Notes under the pieces: model-generated
Database searches by the model: none
Seen by the model: only the letters and a program-made list of their open reading frames with translations
What the model was told of the DNA's origin: nothing
Program-made: the position numbers and the translations under genes
Shown here: in pieces, positions 56,914 to 64,000 of the stretch
How positions within the stretch are numbered: position 1 is the stretch's first letter
Layout of the letters: every line of letters begins with the position of its first letter
Assembly: GCA_944381495.1 (NCBI GenBank)
Contig: CALWLJ010000012.1
Location: 41,220-105,219, forward strand
Direction of reading: 5' to 3'
Origin: an uncultured Mediterraneibacter sp.
Lineage (GTDB): Bacteria > Bacillota > Clostridia > Lachnospirales > Lachnospiraceae
Length of the DNA: 64,000 nt

Positions 56914-58702
56914 TACTTTCGATTATGAAGAGAGTCTGGACCGGGAGAAGGAGATCACCAGGATCTTTACAGGCAGCCACGGGCATAATCTGAAGACGCT
57001 GCTCCTGCTTTACCGGGGGCATTATCCGGCTCTGGCAGGTTCGGTATTCTTTTTCGTGATCAAACATTCGCCTACCTGGGTGATTCCGGTTGTAACAGCT
57101 AATCTGATCAATGCCGTGACAGGAAATGACCCCCATCTGGCCAGGACGATCGCGGTGAATACGGCACTGATGATCTTGTTTTTGCTCCAGAACATTCCTA
57201 CCAATTACATCCATACATGGCTGTATGCCAAAAGCGTAAGGGATGTAGAGCGGAGGCTTCGGGAGGCTCTGGTAGTAAAACTCCAGATGCTTTCTATTTC
57301 TTTTCACAAGGAGACCCAGTCAGGCAGGCTGCAGTCTAAGATTATGAGGGATGTAGAGCAGATTCAGACACTTTCCTCTCAGATTTTTCTGACGGTGCTG
57401 ACAACGATGCTGAATATTGTTGTTTCCTTTGGGGTTGTCCTGACGAGAAGCCCTGTGATCTTTCTCTTTTATATCCTGACTATGCCGGTAGCCATATTTC
57501 TGGTAGTTGTTTTCAAGGGAAGGATCAAGGATTATAACCGCAGCTTCCGCCGTGAGATGGAAGAGACTTCTGCCAAGGTAATGGAGATGGTAGAAATGGT
57601 TCCCGTGGCAAGGGCACATGCCCTGGAAAAGCAGGAGACAAGGAAGATGGGGACGCAGCTGGATCAGATTGCCCGCAAAGGACTGAAGCTGGATATGGTT
57701 CAGACTTATTTCTCATCCATCAGCTGGGTAGCCTTTCAGGTGTTCCAGGTCCTTTGTCTTGCATTTACTACATGGATGGCGTACAGAAAAGTGATCGGGA
57801 TCGGGGATATCACACTGTATCAGTCTTATTTTACTTCCATTGTGGCTCAGATATCCAACCTGATCGCGCTCCTGCCTATTATTTCAAAAGGACTGGAGTC
57901 GATTGATTCCGTGGGAGATATCATCTGCGCCAATGATGTGGAAGACACGGAGAATAAGAAAAAGCTGGATCACGTGAGAGGCGAGATCGCATTCCGCCAT
58001 CTTTCTTTTTCCTATCCGAAAAATGAGCGGCCTGTCCTGAATGATCTGAATCTGACCATACATGAAGGTGAGACGGTTGCGTTCGTGGGCGCATCCGGTT
58101 CCGGAAAGACGACGATCATCAATCTCGCTATTGGTTTCCTGAAACCGGACTCCGGGCAGGTGCTGATCGACGGGTGCAATATGGAGGAAATCAATCTGCA
58201 GAGTTACCGCAGGCACATTGCCGTTGTGCCGCAGCAGTCCGTTCTCTTTACCGGAACCGTCCGCGAAAATATTACATACGGCCTGGAGGATTACCCGGAA
58301 GAGAAGCTGAAGGAAGTAATACAGGCAGCAAATCTGGAGGATATGGTGGCTAAGCTGCCGGAGGGACTCGACACGGTGCTGACGGAACATGGGGAAAACC
58401 TGTCCGGCGGTCAGAGGCAGAGGATCTCCCTGGCCAGAGCGTTTGCCAGAGATCCGAAGATCCTGATCCTGGATGAAGCCACCTCGGCCCTGGACAGCGT
58501 ATCGGAGAAAAAAATACAGGACTCTATACACCGGCTTGTCAAGGGGCGGACCACATTGATCGTAGCACATCGGCTGTCCACGATCAGGGACGCCGATAAG
58601 ATCGCTGTGATCGGTGAGGGGGGACTGATGGAATATGGAAGCTGGGATGAACTGATGGACAAAAAAGGCGCCTTCTACCGGATGAGAACTCTGCAGGAGT
58701 GA
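56894..58702 (+). CDS. ABC transporter with fused permease and ATPase (exporter type)
   Basis: This 602-residue half-transporter has an N-terminal six-helix type IV transmembrane domain (residues of about 45-330) and a C-terminal nucleotide-binding domain. The ATPase shows Walker A GASGSGKTT near residue 400, signature LSGGQRQRISLARA near 506, Walker B ILILDEATSALD and the switch His in IVAHRLST. It probably works as a homodimeric exporter. It is translated from inside the GH113-like gene, with AGGAGGTGATCC, a near-perfect match to the anti-Shine-Dalgarno, at 56873-56884. An exporter paired with an intracellular glycosidase is unusual; the cargo is unknown. Confidence 0.93.
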   Translation: MKKDYGNTFDYEESLDREKEITRIFTGSHGHNLKTLLLLYRGHYPALAGSVFFFVIKHSPTWVIPVVTANLINAVTGNDPHLARTIAVNTALMILFLLQNIPTNYIHTWLYAKSVRDVERRLREALVVKLQMLSISFHKETQSGRLQSKIMRDVEQIQTLSSQIFLTVLTTMLNIVVSFGVVLTRSPVIFLFYILTMPVAIFLVVVFKGRIKDYNRSFRREMEETSAKVMEMVEMVPVARAHALEKQETRKMGTQLDQIARKGLKLDMVQTYFSSISWVAFQVFQVLCLAFTTWMAYRKVIGIGDITLYQSYFTSIVAQISNLIALLPIISKGLESIDSVGDIICANDVEDTENKKKLDHVRGEIAFRHLSFSYPKNERPVLNDLNLTIHEGETVAFVGASGSGKTTIINLAIGFLKPDSGQVLIDGCNMEEINLQSYRRHIAVVPQQSVLFTGTVRENITYGLEDYPEEKLKEVIQAANLEDMVAKLPEGLDTVLTEHGENLSGGQRQRISLARAFARDPKILILDEATSALDSVSEKKIQDSIHRLVKGRTTLIVAHRLSTIRDADKIAVIGEGGLMEYGSWDELMDKKGAFYRMRTLQE

Positions 58703-58771
58703 GAAACCGGGCAGAGAACGCGGCGAAATGAAAAATCAGAAGCGGACAGTTAGAAAATATAAATTTAACTT

Positions 58772-58804
58772 TTTAATGTTTTTTTAATCTTTCTGCTGTA
58801 TAGT
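58772..58804 (+). promoter_or_regulatory. PepSY lipoprotein promoter with TTAATGT-type direct repeat
   Basis: TTAATGT at 58773-58779 and TTAATCT at 58784-58790 lie 11 bp apart, with TATAGT at 58799-58804. The repeats occupy the -35 zone (ATGTTT there is poor), as expected for an OmpR-type activated promoter. The motif matches that at 52488-52505. Confidence 0.6.
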
Positions 58805-58867
58805 GGTATCAACAGAACAAAACAGATATTTCGTATTGAAGATATAGTCAGGAAGGGAGAAATTCAA

Positions 58868-59611
58868 ATGAGAAAGAAGAATTTATTAGCGGCAGCGGCA
58901 GTTATGGCTCTGGTGTTGGGTTCGCTTACAGGATGCGGCAGCAGCGCGGATATCGGAAGGAACGCGGCAAAGGAAACGGCACTGAATGACGCGGGAATCA
59001 GCGAGGCTGATACCACAAGGATGAGTGTGACAGAGGACCGTGATGACGGAAAAAAGATCTATGATATCAAGTTCAACGCCGGGGGAAAGGAATATGACTA
59101 TGAGGTTCAGGCGTCAGACGGAAGGATCCTGAGCTCCGAGGTAGACACGGATACAGGTTACACAGCGGGCAGTGAGGATCCCGGATTGGGAAGCGCTCTT
59201 GTACCGGGGGACAGCTCACAGAACAGTCAGGGGCAGAACTCCGGCTCGGGAGATGGAAGTACATCCGGTACTGCATCGAACGGACAGACACAGGACAGCG
59301 GTCAGTCTCAGAATTCCGGAGCTGCCGGAAATACCAATTCCTCCGTTGGAAGCCAGGGAACCGGCCAGAACAGCAAAGGCAGCAGTAACAGTTCGTCTGA
59401 TTCCGGGGTGGCTCTCAGTATTGATGATGCTATCGGAATCGCACTTGGCAGAGTTCCCGGAGCGACAGAGCAGAATATGAAGATCGAGCTGGAACGAGAT
59501 GACGGAAGATATAAATACGAAGGCGAGATCCATTACAATGGCAGGGAATATGAGTTCGAGATTGATGCAAATTCCGGGACGATCCTGGAGTGGAGCGAGG
59601 AAAGAGACTGA
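58868..59611 (+). CDS. PepSY-domain lipoprotein
   Basis: The 247-residue protein has a lipoprotein signal ending at LGSLTGC (Cys residue 23) and an N-terminal PepSY domain (about 30-95, AKETALNDAGISEADTTRM then YDYEVQASDGRILSSEVD). A low-complexity linker rich in Ser, Gly, Asn and Gln follows (about 100-175). A second PepSY domain (about 180-247, IDDAIGIALGRVPGATEQNM then EYEFEIDANSGTILEW) ends the protein. PepSY domains are thought to inhibit extracellular proteases or modulate sensor kinases. The flexible linker suggests spanning of the cell wall. Its promoter carries the direct repeat seen at the 52.7 kb two-component operon, making it a probable target. Confidence 0.93.
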   Translation: MRKKNLLAAAAVMALVLGSLTGCGSSADIGRNAAKETALNDAGISEADTTRMSVTEDRDDGKKIYDIKFNAGGKEYDYEVQASDGRILSSEVDTDTGYTAGSEDPGLGSALVPGDSSQNSQGQNSGSGDGSTSGTASNGQTQDSGQSQNSGAAGNTNSSVGSQGTGQNSKGSSNSSSDSGVALSIDDAIGIALGRVPGATEQNMKIELERDDGRYKYEGEIHYNGREYEFEIDANSGTILEWSEERD

Positions 59612-59627
59612 TCCATGATATAGAAGC

Positions 59628-59666
59628 AAAACAGGACTGCATAAGATTATGTGGTCCTGTTTTTAT
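59628..59666. terminator. Bidirectional terminator between the PepSY and TetR genes
   Basis: AAAACAGGAC (59628-59637) pairs with GTCCTGTTTT (59654-59663), with a T-tract on both strands. The right part covers the end of the TetR gene. Confidence 0.8.
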
Positions 59667-60228
59667 ATATATAGGAATATATTCCGTATATAATTATATT
59701 GTTATACAATTCCTGAAATTCTTTTTCCTCCATATTTATCTTCCCGCTTTCCCATAATTTTAAAAGGTTAAAAATGCTGTGCATGGTATGGTTAAAAATA
59801 ACATCCAGCTGTTCTTCAGTAATATCGCTTTTTTCTCTCCAATGTGGGAAAGCGGCGGCTTTAAGAGTATCATAAAGACAGTCTAGTCCTTTCTCGCTGC
59901 TTAGATGTTTTTCCTCTCCAAACAGTAACAGTGCATCTTCCGGGTACTCTTTTAAGCATAAAAACAGATCATCTAATAAATCCGAGGTATTTCCATCAAA
60001 ATGATATCGATTAAGAATTGAATGAGCAATCCGTTTGGCAGCAGAAATTTCAAGATTTTCAACAAGGTCAGCTACATCCAGATAGTGATAATAGAATGTC
60101 CCACGATTGATATTGGCACTATCGCAGATTGCTTTTACAGTTATTTTGTCGATATTTTTAGTTTTTATCAGATCTAAAAATGTGTTTTTGATTAAAAGTT
60201 TTGTTTTTTCTATCCTTTTGTCTGCCAT
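59647..60228 (-). CDS. TetR/AcrR-family transcriptional regulator
   Basis: This 193-residue regulator has an N-terminal TetR helix-turn-helix (LIKNTFLDLIKTKNIDKITVKAICDSANINRGTFYYHY) and a C-terminal ligand domain of the TetR_C_8 kind. Lower G+C than its neighbours (AT-rich codons such as AAA, ATT and TTA throughout) sets this gene and the next apart and may mark a later acquisition. It is divergent from the flavin oxidoreductase gene. The intergenic region contains TGTAGGATATCCTACA, a perfect 16-bp palindrome that is a likely operator for it. Confidence 0.93.
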   Translation of the reverse strand: MADKRIEKTKLLIKNTFLDLIKTKNIDKITVKAICDSANINRGTFYYHYLDVADLVENLEISAAKRIAHSILNRYHFDGNTSDLLDDLFLCLKEYPEDALLLFGEEKHLSSEKGLDCLYDTLKAAAFPHWREKSDITEEQLDVIFNHTMHSIFNLLKLWESGKINMEEKEFQELYNNIIIYGIYSYIYKNRTT

Positions 60229-60277
60229 ATCTGTCCCTCAATATTATTTCAGAAATTTTCAACAGTTTTTATACAAG

Positions 60278-60293
60278 TGTAGGATATCCTACA
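60278..60293. promoter_or_regulatory. 16-bp perfect palindrome, likely TetR operator
   Basis: TGTAGGATATCCTACA lies 50 bp before the TetR start and about 138 bp before the oxidoreductase start, in the shared control region. Confidence 0.7.
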
Positions 60294-60430
60294 TTTATAT
60301 AATGATTATACATTGTCATTTTTTTAACGTAAAGATATACTTTATATAAATTATTTACAGCTGTTTACATATCTGATCAGAAATAATTATGCAACATGGG
60401 TATTTTGAGTGGATAAGGAGGAATCTTCAG

Positions 60431-62467
60431 ATGAATCAAGATTACGAGATATTGTTTACTCCGGCTAAGATCGGTAAACTTGAATTGAAAAACAGATTTG
60501 TAATGGTACCGATGCATCCGACTTCTTTTATGGAATGGACACAGAATGCAGAGGGGCTGAATCCGGAGAAAGAGCAGTTATATTTAGACAGGGCAAAGGA
60601 TGGAATTGGTCTTATTATTACAGGATGTTTTTCTTTTTATTGCTTTAAAAACAGAGAGTGTCTGGCGGATCATCCGGAAGCATTTGCCGGTGTCAGGGAA
60701 TTTATGGATAAAGTCCATTCTTATGGAACCAGAGTTTTCGTGCAGATGACAGCGGGGATGGGAAGAAATCATCCGGTTACGAAAGAAATGTATGCCAATA
60801 TGGATAAGTTGAATGAAACTTCCCATTTTGATATTACGACGGCGTCCGCGGATGAAGGACTTCCAAATCGATGGATTCCGGAATATAAAACGAAAAAGAT
60901 GACAGTAGAACATATCCATCAGGTTGTGGAAGATTTTGCAAGAACAGCACTGTTATGTAAAGAAGCAGGAATTGACGGCATTGACGTGCATGCGGTACAC
61001 GAAGGCTATCTTCTCGATCAGTTTGCGGCCCCTTATACGAATCACCGGACAGATGAATATGGTGGTTCTCTGGAAAACAGGCTTCGTTTTGCCTGTGAGA
61101 TCGTCAAGGCGATCAAAGAAAAATGCGGTCAGGATTATCCTGTTATTATCCGTTATTCTGTTGTTTCAAGAACAAGAGGATTCGGAAAAGGTATCATCCC
61201 GCAGGACAACAGATCCAAAGAGATAGGAAGAGATATTGAAGAGTCAAAGAAAGCAATCCGGATTTTGAGTGACGCGGGATATGATGCGATCAATGCGGAT
61301 AATGGTACATATGACTCTTGGTATTATGCGCATCCGCCGGTGTATATGCCGTTAAACTGTAACCTGCAGGATGCGATAACGGTCAGCCCGTATACAGATA
61401 AACCAATCATTTGCGCAGGAAGGATGCAGCTTCATGAAGCTGCTGAAGCTATCAGAAAGGATCAGATACAGTTTGTGGGGATCGGTCGTCAGTTCCTGAC
61501 AGATGAACAATATCTGACAAAGATAAGGGAAGAACGGGAAGAGGATATCAGACCATGTATAGGATGTCATTTGGGCTGTATGGGTTATGCATTGTGGAAA
61601 GACTCCGGAGCTGTGATCGGTTCCACAGAGACCTGCGCATTGAATCCGTATTGTGACAATGAGAAGAAATACGCAGTAAGACGATCGAAAGATCCAAAAC
61701 ACTTTGCAGTGATCGGCGGAGGAATCGCGGGAATGGAATTTGCCATTCAGGCAAAAAAACGGGGACACAAAGTTGATATATACGAAAAATCTGACAGATT
61801 GGCCGGAGTTTTTAATGAGGCGTCAGCATTTTCCTTTAAAGAAAAAGACAGAGAACTGATCAGATATTATAAACGGCAGATAGAAAAAGAAAATATTCCT
61901 GTATATTTTAATACGGAGATAACAGATATTTCTTCCGTAGATGCAGACGAAATCGTGGTGGCAACAGGAGCGGCAGAAACGAGAAGATTATCTGTTCCCG
62001 GAGCCGAATATGCAGTAAGTGCATTGGACTTTTTGAAAAATGGAATGGTTTGCGGGGAAAATATTGTAATTATCGGCGGCGGCCTGACCGGATGCGAGAT
62101 TGCTTATGAACTGGCGAAATCCGGAAAGAAGCCGGTGCTCGTTGAAATGCAGGACGATATTCTGAAGGTGCCTGGCGTGTGCATGGCTAATACCAGTTTT
62201 CTGAGAGATGCCTTTGAATTTTACAATGTACCGATATATGTGGAGGCAGAAACATTAAGTATTGGTGCAAAAGAAGTCGTTATCCGATTGAAAGGCGGGG
62301 AAAGAAAATCGATTCTTTCAGATACAACAGTTGTTTCTATTGGTTATATCACAGAATCGCCTTTTGACAGGGAGCATAGTAATGTCCATGTGATCGGCGA
62401 TGCCGACAAAGTCTCGAACCTGTTTAGCGCTATAAAAGCGGCAAATGATCTGGTGATCAAATTTTAA
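60431..62467 (+). CDS. Old-yellow-enzyme-type NADH:flavin oxidoreductase with Fe-S and FAD domains (BaiCD/BaiH-like)
   Basis: This 678-residue enzyme has an N-terminal FMN TIM barrel (LFTPAKIGKLELKNRFVMVPMHP; HAVHEGYLLDQFAAPYTNHRTDEYGGSLENR, a family hallmark). An iron-sulphur region follows, CIGCHLGC...C, near residues 376-400. The C-terminal FAD/NAD(P) part has AVIGGGIAGMEFA and VIIGGGLTGCEIAYEL. It resembles 2,4-dienoyl-CoA reductase and the bile-acid enzymes BaiCD/BaiH, which reduce enones anaerobically. The substrate is unknown; no other bai genes are here. The start at 60431 follows AAGGAGG. Control by the divergent TetR protein is likely. Low G+C matches the TetR gene. Confidence 0.92.
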   Translation: MNQDYEILFTPAKIGKLELKNRFVMVPMHPTSFMEWTQNAEGLNPEKEQLYLDRAKDGIGLIITGCFSFYCFKNRECLADHPEAFAGVREFMDKVHSYGTRVFVQMTAGMGRNHPVTKEMYANMDKLNETSHFDITTASADEGLPNRWIPEYKTKKMTVEHIHQVVEDFARTALLCKEAGIDGIDVHAVHEGYLLDQFAAPYTNHRTDEYGGSLENRLRFACEIVKAIKEKCGQDYPVIIRYSVVSRTRGFGKGIIPQDNRSKEIGRDIEESKKAIRILSDAGYDAINADNGTYDSWYYAHPPVYMPLNCNLQDAITVSPYTDKPIICAGRMQLHEAAEAIRKDQIQFVGIGRQFLTDEQYLTKIREEREEDIRPCIGCHLGCMGYALWKDSGAVIGSTETCALNPYCDNEKKYAVRRSKDPKHFAVIGGGIAGMEFAIQAKKRGHKVDIYEKSDRLAGVFNEASAFSFKEKDRELIRYYKRQIEKENIPVYFNTEITDISSVDADEIVVATGAAETRRLSVPGAEYAVSALDFLKNGMVCGENIVIIGGGLTGCEIAYELAKSGKKPVLVEMQDDILKVPGVCMANTSFLRDAFEFYNVPIYVEAETLSIGAKEVVIRLKGGERKSILSDTTVVSIGYITESPFDREHSNVHVIGDADKVSNLFSAIKAANDLVIKF

Positions 62468-62549
62468 ATAGCAACTCTGTTGTCAGCCTTGATCTTTTTA
62501 TAGCCTGATTATAATTTTGCGTTTTCAATAAGAGATAAACATACTATAA

Positions 62550-62592
62550 TAACCAGTATTCAATTGATATTCAGAATGCTGGTTATTTTTTT
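62550..62592 (+). terminator. Terminator after the oxidoreductase gene
   Basis: AACCAGTATTC (62551-62561) pairs with GAATGCTGGTT (62574-62584), followed by ATTTTTTT. The gap 62593-62740 carries only the upstream region of the next gene. Confidence 0.85.
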
Positions 62593-62740
62593 GATGTGTA
62601 TTCAGGAGATCTCATTCAAAGGGGGAGAGGCCGGCAGAAGAAATTAGCAAAGGAGAACACGGGGTATTATAATTCACTGATGGAGTTGCCATTATTTCAT
62701 AATAATGTGATAATAAGGATGAAAAAGGGAGGCGTTTATT

Positions 62741-63448
62741 ATGCCGCAGATTATTTCAGCAAAAGATTTGAACAATACAGCGAAGGTCCTCCTTGTGGAG
62801 GACGACCCGGAGATCGTGGAAAACCTTACGGAGTTCCTGCGGACGGAAGGGTATTCTGTTACTTCTGTCCCCACGCAAAAAGAGACTATGGAGCTGCTGG
62901 ACCGGGAGCGGTTCGACCTGATGCTGCTGGATGTGACACTGAAGCAGGGGAACGGTTACAGCGTGTGTACGGCGGTGAAGGCAAAGTATGATATGCCGGT
63001 TATATTCCTGACTGCTCTGGATGATGAGTTCAGTGTGGTTACCGGGCTGGATATGGGAGCGGACGATTATATCAGCAAGCCCTTCCGGCCCCGGGAACTG
63101 GTATCCCGGATGCGCTCGGTACTCAGACGGGCCGGGCGGACCCAGTCCGTGGTCAGCGTCAGGGATATCCGGATCGATACGGAGAAGGGGACGGTGTCGA
63201 GAGAGGGAAAGGAGATATTCCTTTCCGCTCTGGAGTACCGTCTTCTTCTGGCGTTCATAAACCACAGAGGCATGATCCTGACCCGTTCCATGCTCCTGGA
63301 TGAGATCTGGGACGCGGCGGGAGATTTTGTCAATGATAACACCCTGACTGTCTATATCAAGCGTCTCAGGGAAAAAATAGAGAAAGACCCTCAGAATCCG
63401 GAGATCATACTCACGGTGAGAGGGATGGGGTACAGGCTTGGTGAATGA
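62741..63448 (+). CDS. OmpR-family response regulator (VanR/BceR-like)
   Basis: This 235-residue regulator has a receiver domain (KVLLVEDDPEIVEN; phospho-acceptor Asp in LMLLDVTLKQGNG; IFLTALDD; DDYISKPF) and a C-terminal OmpR winged helix (EYRLLLAFINHRGMILTRSML, NTLTVYIKRLREKIE and TVRGMGYRLG). The N-terminus has an 11-residue extension before the usual start, supported by GGGAGG 8-13 nt upstream of 62741. It overlaps the kinase gene by 8 nt. Regulators of this type in Firmicutes often control ABC export modules for peptide antibiotics, which would lie beyond the window's right edge. Confidence 0.93.
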   Translation: MPQIISAKDLNNTAKVLLVEDDPEIVENLTEFLRTEGYSVTSVPTQKETMELLDRERFDLMLLDVTLKQGNGYSVCTAVKAKYDMPVIFLTALDDEFSVVTGLDMGADDYISKPFRPRELVSRMRSVLRRAGRTQSVVSVRDIRIDTEKGTVSREGKEIFLSALEYRLLLAFINHRGMILTRSMLLDEIWDAAGDFVNDNTLTVYIKRLREKIEKDPQNPEIILTVRGMGYRLGE

Positions 63449-64000
63449 ACTGATCTGTTTACTGCCCGCCGCTGCAGCAGCACTGCTCTTCGGCGGGCTC
63501 TATGTGTATAAGATGAGAAAATATAAAAAGTCTCTCCGGCGGCTCAGCGGCGAGATGGACCGGATCCTGCACGGCAGCGGGGAACTGGTGCTGGGCAGTT
63601 ATGAGGAAGGGGAAATATCGATTCTCCGGGACGAGATATACAAGATGACGGTGCGCCTTCGGGAGCAGTCGGAGACGCTGACTGAGGATAAGGAAGCTCT
63701 GGCGGACTCGCTGGCGGATATCTCCCATCAGATCCGGACTCCCCTGACAACCCTGAACCTGATGACAGCGAGGATGATGCGGGAAGGAGATGACCCGGAA
63801 CAGAGAAAGAGGATCCTGAGAGAGATGAACCGGATGCTGGAGCGGATCGACTGGCTGATCACTGCCCTTCTGAAAATGTCCAAGCTGGATGCCGGCGCAA
63901 TCCGTCTGGAGCCAACGGACATTTCTATGGAAGGATTCCTGAAGAAAGTGCTGGAGCCCTTTGAGATCCAGATGGATCTGCGGGATCAGCGGTGCCGGAT
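63441..64000 (+). CDS. Sensor histidine kinase (VanS-like), N-terminal part
   Basis: A frame from GTG 63441 runs open to the right edge; the C-terminal ATPase domain lies outside the window. It starts 8 nt inside the preceding regulator gene. A short N-terminal hydrophobic span (LICLLPAAAAALLFGGLYVY) is followed by a coiled linker (LSGEMDRILHGSGELVLG) and the HisKA segment LADISHQIRTPLTTLN with the phospho-acceptor His near residue 98. The near-absence of an extracytoplasmic loop suggests sensing within the membrane or through a partner ABC transporter, as in BceS-type kinases. Confidence 0.9.
   Translation, partial: MNELICLLPAAAAALLFGGLYVYKMRKYKKSLRRLSGEMDRILHGSGELVLGSYEEGEISILRDEIYKMTVRLREQSETLTEDKEALADSLADISHQIRTPLTTLNLMTARMMREGDDPEQRKRILREMNRMLERIDWLITALLKMSKLDAGAIRLEPTDISMEGFLKKVLEPFEIQMDLRDQRCR

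Noticed and set aside
62596-62991. 131-codon plus-strand frame with apparent Gly/Arg-rich protein
   Set aside because: It overlaps the start of the second OmpR-type regulator, which has clear domain motifs and a ribosome site.

Overview
The window looks like a chromosomal segment of an anaerobic gut Firmicute, most likely a Lachnospiraceae member (Clostridia). This is inferred from the moderate G+C, AGGAGG-type ribosome sites, a T-box in front of methionyl-tRNA synthetase, the carboxyspermidine route to spermidine, the LytTR/GHKL regulators, an Rpn/YhgA-type nuclease relic and many short palindromic intergenic repeats. No rRNA or tRNA gene, phage, integrase, complete insertion sequence or CRISPR array was found. 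Both ends cut a gene: a CapA-like phosphatase on the left and a VanS-like kinase on the right.

Layout. 1-1.6 kb: CapA-like fragment and a discoidin-fold protein. 1.7-8.0 kb: a structured leader RNA with terminator/anti-terminator geometry, then a polyamine operon (speA, speE, speB, carboxynorspermidine synthase, nspC). 8.0-10.6 kb: Met T-box, two arrays of 22-nt GGGAC units, metG. 10.8-11.7 kb: an HTH-Uma2 fusion with its own palindromic control region. 11.7-17 kb: a CobD-like PLP enzyme divergent from a yclNOPQ-like siderophore ABC operon controlled by two GTTAG-N6-CTAAC sites and an attenuator. 17-19 kb: a MITE-like repeat, DegV protein and an internally deleted Rpn-type gene. 19.5-25.7 kb: LytTR/GHKL two-component system followed by a domain-swapped GH3 enzyme, a small membrane protein and a membrane esterase.

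25.8-28.5 kb: housekeeping genes (alpha/beta hydrolase, ATL protein, HAD phosphatase, yaaA). 28.7-33.7 kb: purine/nucleoside cluster (PucR regulator, NCS2 permease, isochorismatase-fold amidase, BMP lipoprotein, a 43-residue membrane peptide). 33.8-41.5 kb: superoxide dismutase, two AraC regulators, MetE-like protein, FHA protein, MarR-MATE pair, ornithine-cyclodeaminase-type protein. 41.5-46.3 kb: YtcJ-like amidohydrolase, M20 amidohydrolase and YfcC transporter, probably scavenging of acylated amino acids or peptides. 46.3-51.7 kb: small unknown protein, shikimate kinase, murA, and an APC transporter with M18 aminopeptidase.

51.9-52.7 kb is a repeat island of stacked palindromes, including a second, inverted copy of the 17 kb element. 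After it come an OmpR/HisKA two-component system, an AraC regulator divergent from a GH113-like hydrolase and ABC exporter, a PepSY lipoprotein whose promoter carries the same TTAATGT-type 11-bp direct repeat as the two-component promoter, a TetR regulator divergent from a BaiCD/H-type flavin oxidoreductase, and a second VanR/VanS-like pair running off the right edge.
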